Source: Chromobacterium rhizoryzae
GTDB taxonomy: Bacteria > Pseudomonadota > Gammaproteobacteria > Burkholderiales > Chromobacteriaceae
Direction: 5' to 3'
Assembly (NCBI RefSeq): GCF_020544465.1
Contig: NZ_CP066126.1
Coordinates: 4,960,001-5,024,000, forward strand
DNA length: 64,000 nt
Positions 14,596 through 23,874 of the stretch are shown one piece after another (the first letter of the stretch is position 1; every line of letters starts with the position of its first letter). Both the position numbers and the translations under genes were made by a program. The notes beneath the pieces are model-generated. The model was not told where the DNA came from and made no database searches. It was given only the letters and a program-made list of their open reading frames with translations.

Positions 14596-17284
14596 AAAAA
14601 CGCTGCAGGATAAAAACCTAAAGAGTGTCGTAAGAAAGTACGACGAAATACTTACGACCATTTTCGCCACCATCACAAAAAAAGTCGGAAGTAATATTTT
14701 TTCCGAGATAAATAGCTCATTTTTTTCATTTAATAAGAACACTCAGCTTACTCAATGGTCTGTCTCAGACACGACTCAAGCACACCTAATTAAAAATATT
14801 GCTAGCGGTAATGATGAAATAATTGTAGAGGTCAAGACAGAGTCGGGAAAGAGCATCTACATCTATACTGATGCGGGATTCCTCGACTTACCACCTAAAG
14901 AGAAGAAATGGGCGGTTGAAACTAAGAAAACCTATCAAGTACATATACACTGTAAGTACGGCTCCAAGCGTCCATCCTGTGCAGTGTTTATAATTTTTTA
15001 TGATGAAAAAATGAGAATTGGGCACAAATACCAACTCATTTACAACAACCTTAACAAGGTTGAGTTTCAGCCCCCCGAAGAGGCTAAAAGCTTCCGTCTC
15101 GCAATCAAACTCTCAGGAGAAGGATGCGTAACGATCAGAAAACCTTCCATGTGGATATCTCAAGAACCTGCATTGCCTGAAACAACCTTTGATGACACTG
15201 ATCCAATAAATCAAATTAGTAAACAGGTCGAGTGGAAACTACAAACTATTCAAGAATTACTCGCAGATGTCCCGCAAGGAGTCGAAGAGAAAGACAAGCA
15301 AGAAGAACTGCTTACTAACAAACTTGCAAAAGCACTATATGAAAAAGAAAAACTAGCCTCCTCATTTCAATACCACCTTGGAAAGACAGTTGCGCAAATG
15401 GTAAGCGGCTCGTGGCACGATTTTTTCCTCACACCCAAACGTTTGATAAAAATTAGGGCGGCAAAGAAAAAAGGAAAGCTCCAAGCAAAACCATTCAACG
15501 ACGAATTAAAGGCCAAGCTTCTTGAAAGTGTTGGAATTATTTATTCAGGCAGGCGACGCGACAATATCACTTGGCCAGAGTTTGAAGCCAAAGGCCATAA
15601 ACGCAATCAGCACCTCAACGTTGTATGTATTACCGATAAATTTACTTTTGACTGCTTCCATTACGAGGCCAACTTTATTCCTTTGACCAAAAATCATTGG
15701 AGAGATGAAATTGACAATAACTCTCCGACAATGTTTTTTATTGAATCAGCCTGGAATGGAAACGATGGTGAGTGGATATACTCTATGTCGAGCTTTCAGG
15801 GAAAGCATGGAGACCCACTACGAGCCGTTATTCAATATTGCAAAATAAAAAATATTCCCGTGGTTTTTTGGAATAAAGAAGACCCTACTAACTACAATAT
15901 ATTTATTGATGTTGCTGCCGAATGTGACTACATTTTTACTACCGACTCAAATTTAATTGAAACTTATAAATTACGAGTGGGTCACAATCGTGTTTATCCA
16001 CTCGCTTTTGCTGCTCAACCAGCCCTTCATAATCCAATCCGAAATAAGAAACTTCCAATATACGATATTTGTTTTGCTGGTAGTTGGTATAACAATGGCC
16101 ATGACACTCGTAGAATACAGACAGAAATAATTCTCGATGGCATTTTGGACCGCCAGCTTCACATCTATGATCGCATGCTATATGCGACAAAACATCGAGA
16201 GTCTCGCATCTTCCCGATAAAGTACCAGCCTTTTATTGTGGGGTCATTAGACTATGCGCAAATGATAACAGCCTATCGCCAGTATAAGGTCTTTCTGAAT
16301 ATTAATACGATACAAGATTCTCCAACCATGTTTTCACGGCGGGTATTTGAAATCTTGGCTTGTGGCACATCAATTATCTCTACTCCATCTAAGGGTATTG
16401 ATGAGATGCTCGCTGGTCATGTAAAAATTGTCAACTCACAAGAACAAACCGCCGAGACCGTGAAATTTTTACTAAGTTCAGACCTTGAGCGTGAGGCAAT
16501 GAATCATCAAGCAACTAGGCACTGTCTACAAAAACATACTTATGCGAAGAGATTCGCAGATATTGCTTATAGATTAAAACTCCCCGTTGAGCAGGCCGAA
16601 GTCGACAAAGTCAGCACTATCATGTGCACTAACCGTCTACAAAATATAAAAATAATGATAGCGAATTACTGCAGGCAGCTTCATAAAAACAAAGAACTGA
16701 TCATTATTCTGAATAATGATCAGTTCAATATTGGCCAAGTAAAAAACCAGGTTTCCCATCTTAAAAACACTCAGGTATTTCAATTACCACAAGAAAAAAC
16801 TCTTGGCGAATGTTTGAACTTTGGCATTTACAAAGCCTCTGGGGATTATATTGCTAAAATGGATGATGATGATTTGTATGGCCCACATTACCTTACAGAT
16901 AGTTTGATTGCACTTAATTACAGTGGCGCCGATATAGTTGGAAAACACACTTATTGGTGTTTTGTTGAAGCAGCCCGTAGCATGGGAATAAAAAATAAAG
17001 GTCATGACAACATATATACTGACTTTATTTCTGGAGGCACTCTGATCATTAGAAGACACATCTTCAATACTGTACGCTTCCATGCCAAGAACCGCGGCGA
17101 GGACACTAATTTCCTTAGAGAGTGCAAAGAGAATGGTTTTCTTATTTATTCTTCTGACAAATACAATTTCATCCAAATGCGTCACAAGCCAACCACGCAT
17201 ACATGGTCAATTTCTGATGAAGAATATCTAAAAAATTGCACGCCTATATTCAACCACCTCAATACAGATGCTTCATTTATATGA
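14585..17284 (+). CDS. Large two-module glycosyltransferase (candidate capsule polymerase)
   Basis: An 899-residue protein without clear membrane helices or signal peptide. Residues about 50-205 look beta-rich and resemble an accessory carbohydrate-binding domain. A charged helical or coiled-coil linker follows at about 215-265. Residues about 340-680 form a GT-B type transferase of the CgeB/Glyco_trans_1 kind, with YIFTTDSNLIETY, YDICFAGSWYNNGHDTRR and the nucleotide-sugar motif FSRRVFEILACGTSIIST. Residues about 690-880 form a GT-A (GT2-like) transferase with the metal-binding cluster KMDDDDLYGPHY (near 757) and an acceptor-site acid in NRGEDTNFLREC. Two catalytic modules in one chain suit an enzyme that alternates two sugars, as several kps-type capsule polymerases do, but the linkage is unknown. 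The DNA is strongly AT-rich. Confidence 0.75.
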   Translation: MNIKKTLQDKNLKSVVRKYDEILTTIFATITKKVGSNIFSEINSSFFSFNKNTQLTQWSVSDTTQAHLIKNIASGNDEIIVEVKTESGKSIYIYTDAGFLDLPPKEKKWAVETKKTYQVHIHCKYGSKRPSCAVFIIFYDEKMRIGHKYQLIYNNLNKVEFQPPEEAKSFRLAIKLSGEGCVTIRKPSMWISQEPALPETTFDDTDPINQISKQVEWKLQTIQELLADVPQGVEEKDKQEELLTNKLAKALYEKEKLASSFQYHLGKTVAQMVSGSWHDFFLTPKRLIKIRAAKKKGKLQAKPFNDELKAKLLESVGIIYSGRRRDNITWPEFEAKGHKRNQHLNVVCITDKFTFDCFHYEANFIPLTKNHWRDEIDNNSPTMFFIESAWNGNDGEWIYSMSSFQGKHGDPLRAVIQYCKIKNIPVVFWNKEDPTNYNIFIDVAAECDYIFTTDSNLIETYKLRVGHNRVYPLAFAAQPALHNPIRNKKLPIYDICFAGSWYNNGHDTRRIQTEIILDGILDRQLHIYDRMLYATKHRESRIFPIKYQPFIVGSLDYAQMITAYRQYKVFLNINTIQDSPTMFSRRVFEILACGTSIISTPSKGIDEMLAGHVKIVNSQEQTAETVKFLLSSDLEREAMNHQATRHCLQKHTYAKRFADIAYRLKLPVEQAEVDKVSTIMCTNRLQNIKIMIANYCRQLHKNKELIIILNNDQFNIGQVKNQVSHLKNTQVFQLPQEKTLGECLNFGIYKASGDYIAKMDDDDLYGPHYLTDSLIALNYSGADIVGKHTYWCFVEAARSMGIKNKGHDNIYTDFISGGTLIIRRHIFNTVRFHAKNRGEDTNFLRECKENGFLIYSSDKYNFIQMRHKPTTHTWSISDEEYLKNCTPIFNHLNTDASFI

Positions 17285-17456
17285 ACAAAATTCATGCAAC
17301 CTATTAACACATCAAAAAAACCAGTTGCATTTCTGTAAAATAGATTCCAAGTATGATTTAAATTATCACTCGTGAGAGAGTCATTATTCAGCGTAAGTTA
17401 TTATTTATTCTAAATGTAAAAATTACTTATCAATCACCAATCAGCAGTGAGGCCAT
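17285..17456. other. AT-rich gap inside the capsule locus
   Basis: These 172 bp between two transferase genes contain no ORF and are largely A/T. The gap is the longest one inside the capsule locus, whose other genes touch or nearly touch. It may hold an internal promoter or be a scar of gene replacement. I see no repeat or hairpin with a T-run. Confidence 0.5.
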
Positions 17457-18227
17457 ATGATTTACTATGCCATACCTCTTAGATCAAAACACACATCCAA
17501 CAATTGGAATAATGTATGTAGCCAACTAAAGTCTACCATAGAGTCTATTCATATATCAGGTGGAGAGTACTCCATAATTATTGCTGGGCATGAAAAGCCT
17601 GACTTCCTAGAAGACATAGCAGAAAACATATCATTCATACAAGCCACCATCCCTATTCCAAAAAATCAACAAGGATATATGCTGGACAAAATGTCAAAGA
17701 AAATATTAGCCAAGAATAAAATATTATCGACAGCCAAACCTGGTGATCTTTTTATGTTTTTTGATGCTGATGATTTAGTTGCAAAATCTTTCTATACGGA
17801 CATATCAAAAACATTCAATGAAAACCCCGCCATTGATGACATCGCCTTATACTCTGGGTATGTTTTTGATTACAACAGAAAAAAAATATCCCATTTAGAC
17901 GGTAAGTCGAAAATATTTTATAAAAACTGTGGAAGTTGTTTTATTTCTAAAATATCTGAGCTAGATATAATTGAATTCGATAGCGATAATTCATTTTTCT
18001 CATCATTGAAAGACCATACAAAATTCCCAACCTCATCAATAGCTTACGGCCGGAGCTTTGTAGCGTTGAAAGCCCCCATCACTTGTTACATTGTCAATCA
18101 CGGATCAAATGACTCTGCGGAAAGAGTTGGAACAAAAGAAATTGAATTGTTTGTAGATCAGCACATATGCAAAGATAATTTTTTACTGGAAAATTTTCGC
18201 TCCCAATTTTCCAATGAATTATTCTAG
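17457..18227 (+). CDS. Small GT-A type glycosyltransferase of the capsule locus
   Basis: A 256-residue protein that I recognise only at fold level. The stretch GDLFMFFDADDLVAKSFY (near residue 102) is a DxD-type metal/nucleotide-sugar motif in the usual GT-A context. ALYSGYVFDY and NHGSNDSAERVG follow in the positions expected for acceptor and C-terminal loops. The N-terminus (MIYYAIPLRSKHTSNNW) lacks a signal peptide. It is shorter than typical GT2 enzymes and very AT-rich, so it is probably a serotype-specific transferase adding one sugar of the repeat or a side branch. Donor and linkage cannot be predicted. Confidence 0.65.
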   Translation: MIYYAIPLRSKHTSNNWNNVCSQLKSTIESIHISGGEYSIIIAGHEKPDFLEDIAENISFIQATIPIPKNQQGYMLDKMSKKILAKNKILSTAKPGDLFMFFDADDLVAKSFYTDISKTFNENPAIDDIALYSGYVFDYNRKKISHLDGKSKIFYKNCGSCFISKISELDIIEFDSDNSFFSSLKDHTKFPTSSIAYGRSFVALKAPITCYIVNHGSNDSAERVGTKEIELFVDQHICKDNFLLENFRSQFSNELF

Positions 18228-18237
18228 ATAAGAATAT

Positions 18238-19689
18238 ATGCTTCACTTTATTTGGCACTTCAATAAAAATCACTTCGTAAAAGCCCTGTCCTCTCTTCCA
18301 TCCACTCAAAATTGGGCACTGACAAATTGTAAGCTATGGGCATTTTATCAATTGGGGGCCTACCTGACAGTTTCTCAAGCCGTATCCCACAAACTGGGTT
18401 GGCGTGGGGTGTTTGCTAAAACAGTGTCGTTAGCTGCCTGCGGCCAAATGGCAATGGCACGGCAGATGTTGAAACGATTCCGCCAGCAAGCTTGCTGGCG
18501 ACAACACGACATTGCTCTGGCCGATGCGCTTTTACCATTCTTGCCAGAAGAAGCACTATCCTTGTTAAAAAACAGCCCGGCCCCCCCCTCCACTTTATTA
18601 GCCGCAGCCCTGTTACGGAACGGCAAAACTATGGAGGCTCAACACCTGCTTCGGAACCAGTCGCAACACTCCCTGCAACAAGAACCTGAACTATATCTAT
18701 TGCTCACTAATGCAGACGGAGGAACACCCCTAGACCAACTGCATCGGCTCAATGCCTTTCTAGCCGCGTATGAGGTACCCCGATTGTGGCTACTCGATAC
18801 GTCACAGCCACCTTCTATACTGAACGTGACGGTTCTCCATGCTAGTACTTCGGTCATCGGTCCATTGGTCTCTGTGCTTATGACAACATTCCGGACGGGT
18901 ACCCGCGCACTGGCAGCTATCGAATCCGTATTAGCGCAAAGTTATCGGAATTTGGAATTAATCGTGGTGGATGATGCCAGCGACGATCAAACGCCAGACC
19001 TGCTTACTGCTATTGCCAAGCGCGATACACGAGTACAAGTGATTCGCTTACCGAAGAATGTCGGTACCTATATTGCCAAGCGCATCGGCTTGGAACGCGC
19101 CAAAGGCGAGTTTGTCACTTGCCACGACTCGGATGACTGGATGCATCCGGAAAGAATTGCCCGACAGGTGACTCCATTATTGGCGGATAGCCGGCTTATC
19201 TGCACAACCTCCAACTGGGTACGCATTCAGGACGATGGCGTATTTTATGCCCGCCCTGTGCATCCACTCATGCGCCTCAATCCGGCTTCCCCACTGTTTC
19301 GGCGTGAGCGAGTTTTGTATGCAACGGGACCATGGGACTGTGTCCGAACAGGAGCGGACAGCGAGTTTCTGGCTCGACTACGTGTGGTGTTCGGTACCAA
19401 AGCGATCAAGAAAATCCGCCAACCATTGACGTTAGGCTGCCACCGCCCAAATTCACTGATGACCGCAAGCGATACCGGGTATTCAGATACCGCCATATCT
19501 CCACAGCGGCTCGCTTACTGGGAGGCTTGGTCCAACTGGCATCTCGAAATGCTCTCACGCAAACAAGTGCCCAGAATCAATGCAGACATTATCACTGCAT
19601 TACAGCAGAGGCCCTTTTCCGCGCCAAGCAAAATTCTTGTAGAACCAAACGACGCGCTACAAAGCTTGTCAACCCTGCGCTCACAGTAA
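18238..19689 (+). CDS. GT2-family glycosyltransferase with helical N-terminal half
   Basis: A 483-residue cytoplasmic protein. The C-terminal part (from about residue 210) is a clear GT2 domain: PLVSVLMTTFRTGTRALAAI, NLELIVVDDASDDQTPDLL, and the DxD-like CHDSDDWMHPERIARQV near residue 297. Residues about 1-200 are alpha-helical and Leu/Ala/Gln-rich, resembling a degenerate TPR-like array that could hold the acceptor or contact partner enzymes. Base composition is intermediate between the AT-rich genes before it and galU/kpsC after it. It lies 10 bp after the 256-residue transferase, so the two are probably co-translated. Donor specificity is not readable. Confidence 0.78.
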   Translation: MLHFIWHFNKNHFVKALSSLPSTQNWALTNCKLWAFYQLGAYLTVSQAVSHKLGWRGVFAKTVSLAACGQMAMARQMLKRFRQQACWRQHDIALADALLPFLPEEALSLLKNSPAPPSTLLAAALLRNGKTMEAQHLLRNQSQHSLQQEPELYLLLTNADGGTPLDQLHRLNAFLAAYEVPRLWLLDTSQPPSILNVTVLHASTSVIGPLVSVLMTTFRTGTRALAAIESVLAQSYRNLELIVVDDASDDQTPDLLTAIAKRDTRVQVIRLPKNVGTYIAKRIGLERAKGEFVTCHDSDDWMHPERIARQVTPLLADSRLICTTSNWVRIQDDGVFYARPVHPLMRLNPASPLFRRERVLYATGPWDCVRTGADSEFLARLRVVFGTKAIKKIRQPLTLGCHRPNSLMTASDTGYSDTAISPQRLAYWEAWSNWHLEMLSRKQVPRINADIITALQQRPFSAPSKILVEPNDALQSLSTLRSQ

Positions 19690-19719
19690 CTTAATTTTTG
19701 ATAACATCCGGATACTCTC

Positions 19720-20592
19720 ATGACACGCAGAATTAAAAAGGCTGTTTTCCCCGTAGCCGGCATGGGTACGCGGTTTTTACCGGCCACCAAGGCCAGCCCC
19801 AAGGAAATGCTGCCAATTGTCGACAAGCCTCTGATTCAATACGCGGTGGAGGAGGCGATTGCAGCCGGCATGACTGAGCTCATTTTCATCACCGGCCGCA
19901 ACAAGCGGAGCATCGAAGACCATTTCGACAAAGCTTACGAGCTGGAAACCGAACTGGAGCTGCGCAACAAACACAAACTTTTGCCACTGGCGCAAGGCAT
20001 CCTGCCACCGCATGTCTCCTGTCTATATATCCGTCAAGCCGAAGCGCTGGGACTAGGGCATGCCGTATTGTGTGCCCAGCCAGCGGTAGGCAATGAACCA
20101 TTTGCCGTGATTCTGGCTGATGATCTGATAGACAGTGAGCCTGGTGCCTTGGCACAAATGGTAAAGCTATATGAACAGCAGCCCACTTCTATCCTAGGAG
20201 TGGAAAACGTGCCGCGCGAAGCCACCCGCTCTTACGGTATTGTGGAAACATCCATGCAGGATGAGAACGTGCAACGTATCACCAGCATTGTGGAGAAGCC
20301 TCACCCCTCCGTAGCGCCTTCCACGCTGGCCGTAGTGGGGCGCTATATCCTGACACCAGGTGTTTTTGACAGACTTAGGCATTTGAAACCCGGAGTAGGC
20401 GGTGAAATTCAACTGACCGATGGCATTGCGGCCCTCATTAAGGATGAACCAGTACTGGCACTTCCACTACAAGGCATTCGCTATGACTGCGGCTCCAAAC
20501 TGGGTTATCTGCAAGCGACTGTAAAATTTGGCTTAAAACACCCTGAAACGCATCAAGCATTCTCCGCTTTTTTGGCGGAAAACCTGCGGTGA
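19720..20592 (+). CDS. galU: UTP-glucose-1-phosphate uridylyltransferase
   Basis: A 290-residue cytoplasmic enzyme that makes UDP-glucose from UTP and glucose-1-phosphate. The N-terminal FPVAGMGTRFLPATKASPKE is the nucleotide-binding signature of GalU. EMLPIVDKPLIQYAVEEA, GLGHAVLCA, VILADDLI and VEKPHPSVAPS continue the family pattern, and GEIQLTDGIAAL closes the active site. Being inside the capsule locus suggests UDP-glucose (or a derivative) is a capsule precursor, although a housekeeping role is also possible. Its stop overlaps the GTG start of kpsC (GTGA), so the two are coupled. Confidence 0.94.
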   Translation: MTRRIKKAVFPVAGMGTRFLPATKASPKEMLPIVDKPLIQYAVEEAIAAGMTELIFITGRNKRSIEDHFDKAYELETELELRNKHKLLPLAQGILPPHVSCLYIRQAEALGLGHAVLCAQPAVGNEPFAVILADDLIDSEPGALAQMVKLYEQQPTSILGVENVPREATRSYGIVETSMQDENVQRITSIVEKPHPSVAPSTLAVVGRYILTPGVFDRLRHLKPGVGGEIQLTDGIAALIKDEPVLALPLQGIRYDCGSKLGYLQATVKFGLKHPETHQAFSAFLAENLR

Positions 20593-22628
20593 CAATTGCC
20601 GTTCTTTCACATGGCATTGCCCGTATTCCTCATCTGCAGGAGTTGACCGGTCTGCCGGTCTGCCATCGCCGCTGGCCGCTGCTACTCCCAACTAGCCCTC
20701 TGACAGCCGTGGTCGGTTGGGGCTTGCGCCCATCCGCTCGTCGCGCCCGCGCCTTTGCGCTACAGCGCGGCCTGCCTTATATCGCACTGGAGGATGGCTT
20801 TCTGCGCTCGCTCGGCCTAGGCGTCAACGGCGAGCCGCCTCTGTCTCTGCTGATAGACGAGATAGGCATCTACTATGACGCTGGCCATTCATCACAGTTG
20901 GAACGGCTGATTGCTTCGACATCGCTATCCCCATCCGAGCAACTGGACGCTCAATGCGGCCTGAAACGGATGCGCCGTGACCGGCTCTCCAAATACAACC
21001 ACGCCCCAGCCCTTGCCTTGCCCCCCAAAAACGGCCGCCCACGCGTATTAGTGCTGGATCAAACGACAGGCGATGTATCCGTCCAATTGGGCGGCGCGGA
21101 CGCGCTCACTTTCCAAGCCATGCTGGAAGCCGCCTGCCGCGAACACCCTACAGCGGAAATCTGGGTAAAGACGCATCCCGACGTGGTGGCCGGCAAGAAA
21201 CGGGGCTATCTGCCGCACCCGCCTCCCGGCACCCGCTTGATCGCAGAAGACGCCTGCCCCCAATCACTGCTGGCCCAGGTTGACGTGGTGTACACCGCCA
21301 CCTCTCACATGGGCTTCGAAGCCTTGATTGCCGGCTGCCGGGTCGTCTGTTTCGGCATGCCCTGGTATGCGGGCTGGGGGCTGACCGATGACCGTCATCC
21401 AGAAATGCCCACACTAAAGTTGCGCCGGCACTGCCACCGGACTTTAGAAGAGTTGTTTCACGCCGCCTACCTGCGATACGCCCGCTACATTCATCCGGAA
21501 ACCGGCGAACCCAGTACCTTCTTCGACGTGGCGGAATGGATTCATCTGAACCGGACCCTACGGGAACAAACTAGCGGCACTCTGTGGTGTGTCGGCATGA
21601 GTTGGTGGAAACGCGCGGTGGTGTGGCCCTTTCTGAAACAGCCCGGCAACCAGATCCGTTTCATCTCCAGACCAGACCGATTGCCGCCGCGGCTGCCTCC
21701 AAACAGCAAGCTGGTAGCCTGGGGCATGGCGCGGGACGCCGCCGCTCTGGCGGCACGGCGCGGCCTGCCCTTGCTCAGAATGGAAGACGGATTCATCCGT
21801 TCTCTCGGGTTGGGCTCCGATTTGCAGCCGCCCTTATCCGTGGTGGTGGACGACGCCGGCCTCTATTACGCGCCGACACCCTCCTCTCGCCTGGAACAGC
21901 TGCTCGGCGAACTCGAACCGGAGCCTCAGCAGATTCTCCGCGCCCAGCGCCTCAGGCTGCGGCTGCTGGAACTGCGAATCAGCAAATACAATGTGGGCGC
22001 CGCGTTTGAGCTCTCCGCCGAGGCAGCAGGAAAAACCATCGTCCTGGTTCCCGGCCAAGTGGAAGACGACGCCTCCCTCCGCGAAGCTTCCCCCTGGCTC
22101 ACAGACAATCTATCGCTGTTGCGCGAAGTGCGCCGGCGGCGTCCGCGCGCCTGGCTGATCTACAAGCCCCACCCCGATGTCGCCTCCGGCAACCGGCGCG
22201 GAGCCATCCCCGATCAGGAAACGGCCCGCTTGGCGGACCAAGTGGCGGCCAAGGCCGACATCCTGGCCTGCCTGGCCGTCGCGGACGAAGTCCACACCAT
22301 GACCTCCCTGACAGGCTTCGAAGCCCTGCTGCGCGGCAAGCCGGTGCATTGCTACGGCATGCCTTTCTATGCCGGATGGGGCCTGACTCAAGACCTAAGA
22401 CCCTTGCCCCATAGGCAACGCCGGCTCACTCTCGAGCAGTTGGTCTATGGGACGCTGATTGCCTACCCGCGTTATGTGATTCCGGGTCAGCCGGGCTTTG
22501 CCAGAGCCGAAGCCGTGGTAGAACACCTGTGGCGACGCAAGCAGTCGCTCGGACCCGCTCAAACCCGCTCGCACTGGCTGGCGAGACAGTGGCGCAAGGG
22601 CCTGGGCCTGCTGCGCACACTGCTTTGA
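20589..22628 (+). CDS. kpsC: Capsule beta-Kdo transferase KpsC (two tandem catalytic domains)
   Basis: A 679-residue cytoplasmic enzyme that, with KpsS, builds the poly-Kdo linker on phosphatidylglycerol. The duplication is plain: LEDGFLRSLGLG with FGMPWYAGWGLTDD in the N-terminal half, and MEDGFIRSLGLGS with YGMPFYAGWGLTQD in the C-terminal half. Each half is one Kdo-transferase module of the GT99/GT107 type, and KpsC alternates two linkages. The start is GTG at 20589, overlapping the galU stop; I see no better ATG before the first conserved block. High GC resumes within this gene, marking the end of the polymer-specific segment. Confidence 0.93.
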   Translation: MTIAVLSHGIARIPHLQELTGLPVCHRRWPLLLPTSPLTAVVGWGLRPSARRARAFALQRGLPYIALEDGFLRSLGLGVNGEPPLSLLIDEIGIYYDAGHSSQLERLIASTSLSPSEQLDAQCGLKRMRRDRLSKYNHAPALALPPKNGRPRVLVLDQTTGDVSVQLGGADALTFQAMLEAACREHPTAEIWVKTHPDVVAGKKRGYLPHPPPGTRLIAEDACPQSLLAQVDVVYTATSHMGFEALIAGCRVVCFGMPWYAGWGLTDDRHPEMPTLKLRRHCHRTLEELFHAAYLRYARYIHPETGEPSTFFDVAEWIHLNRTLREQTSGTLWCVGMSWWKRAVVWPFLKQPGNQIRFISRPDRLPPRLPPNSKLVAWGMARDAAALAARRGLPLLRMEDGFIRSLGLGSDLQPPLSVVVDDAGLYYAPTPSSRLEQLLGELEPEPQQILRAQRLRLRLLELRISKYNVGAAFELSAEAAGKTIVLVPGQVEDDASLREASPWLTDNLSLLREVRRRRPRAWLIYKPHPDVASGNRRGAIPDQETARLADQVAAKADILACLAVADEVHTMTSLTGFEALLRGKPVHCYGMPFYAGWGLTQDLRPLPHRQRRLTLEQLVYGTLIAYPRYVIPGQPGFARAEAVVEHLWRRKQSLGPAQTRSHWLARQWRKGLGLLRTLL

Positions 22629-22641
22629 GCTCGCGCCCGTC

Positions 22642-23874
22642 ATGCTCGCCGCTCAAGCCCTGCTCTCCCATCAACGCCTGCTGCTCTTGCAAGGGCCGAT
22701 GGGCCACTTCTTCAATCAACTGGCCAGTTGGTTGAATCGCCACGGCGCGCACGTGGCCAAGATCAATTTCAACGGCGGGGACCGGCTATATCACCGGCAT
22801 CTGGACGCCACCGACTACCGTGGGCGGCCGGAGGATTTCCCCCCCTGGCTACAGGCGTTTTTACGGGCCCAGCGTATCGACGCCGTCGTCTGCTTCGGCG
22901 ATTGCCGCCGCTACCACAGCCTAGCGGCCCGGGTCTGCAAGGAACAGGCCATAGCCTTCTACGCCTTCGAGGAAGGTTATCTGCGCCCCGACTACATCAC
23001 GCTGGAACAGGACGGGGTCAACGCCCACTCCCACTTGGCCGCCAATCCGGCCGCGATGCTGCGATACGAAGCCAGCCAGCCGCCGGCCCCCACGCCCACC
23101 AGAGCGTCTTTTCGCCGGATGGCCTTCGACGCCGCCCGCTACTATGTCGCGGGCTGGTGTTGGCGCGCGCGCTACCCGCATTATCAGCATCACAAGGACT
23201 TCTCCCCTTTTCGCGAATGCTTCTTCTGGCTGCGCGCCGGCTGGCGCAAAGCGCTGTATCAGGCCCTGGAGCACAGACTGCGTCGCCATATCCTGCGCGA
23301 ATGGGACCAACGCTATTTTCTGGTTCCCTTGCAGGTCTTCAACGACAGCCAGGTATTGCACCATAGCCCTTACTCGGATATGCGCGAATTCATCGCGGAG
23401 GTGATCTTTTCTTTTGCCCAACACGCCCCGCAACATACGGCTCTGGTGTTGAAACACCATCCGCTGGATCGGGGCCATAGAAACTATTCGGCCTATATAG
23501 CCAGGCTGGCCAGACAAAACCGTATCGCGTCCCGCGTGTACTATATGCACGACGGTCATTTGCCCAGCTTGCTGAAACATAGCCTGGGCGTCGTCACCAT
23601 CAATAGCACCGTAGGCTTGTCCGCCTTGCATCACGACAAGCCCCTGATCACCTTGGGGCGGGCGCTATACGATATTCCCGGCCTGACTTGCCAAACCGGG
23701 CTGCATCAATTCTGGAGCCGGCCACCGCCGCCTCAGGCCTGGCTGTACCGGAAACTGCGCTCCTATCTCGTCAAACATACCCAACTGAATGGTGCTTACT
23801 TTGGCTATTCGCCTTGGCTGGAGCGATCTTTTCCTCTTGATCCGCGCCCAACTGCGACTCACCCGGTCCGCTAG
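22642..23874 (+). CDS. kpsS: Capsule beta-Kdo transferase KpsS
   Basis: A 410-residue cytoplasmic enzyme that adds the first Kdo to phosphatidylglycerol before KpsC extends the linker. Conserved family features include LLLLQGPMGHFFNQLASWL near residue 15, INFNGGDRLYHRH, YAFEEGYLRPDYITLE, VPLQVFNDSQVLHHSPY, ALVLKHHPLDRGHRNY and TINSTVGLSALHHDKPLITLG. It begins 13 bp after kpsC and closes the capsule locus. Together with KpsC it shows that the capsule is of the Kdo-linked, ABC-exported class and not Wzx/Wzy dependent. Confidence 0.93.
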   Translation: MLAAQALLSHQRLLLLQGPMGHFFNQLASWLNRHGAHVAKINFNGGDRLYHRHLDATDYRGRPEDFPPWLQAFLRAQRIDAVVCFGDCRRYHSLAARVCKEQAIAFYAFEEGYLRPDYITLEQDGVNAHSHLAANPAAMLRYEASQPPAPTPTRASFRRMAFDAARYYVAGWCWRARYPHYQHHKDFSPFRECFFWLRAGWRKALYQALEHRLRRHILREWDQRYFLVPLQVFNDSQVLHHSPYSDMREFIAEVIFSFAQHAPQHTALVLKHHPLDRGHRNYSAYIARLARQNRIASRVYYMHDGHLPSLLKHSLGVVTINSTVGLSALHHDKPLITLGRALYDIPGLTCQTGLHQFWSRPPPPQAWLYRKLRSYLVKHTQLNGAYFGYSPWLERSFPLDPRPTATHPVR

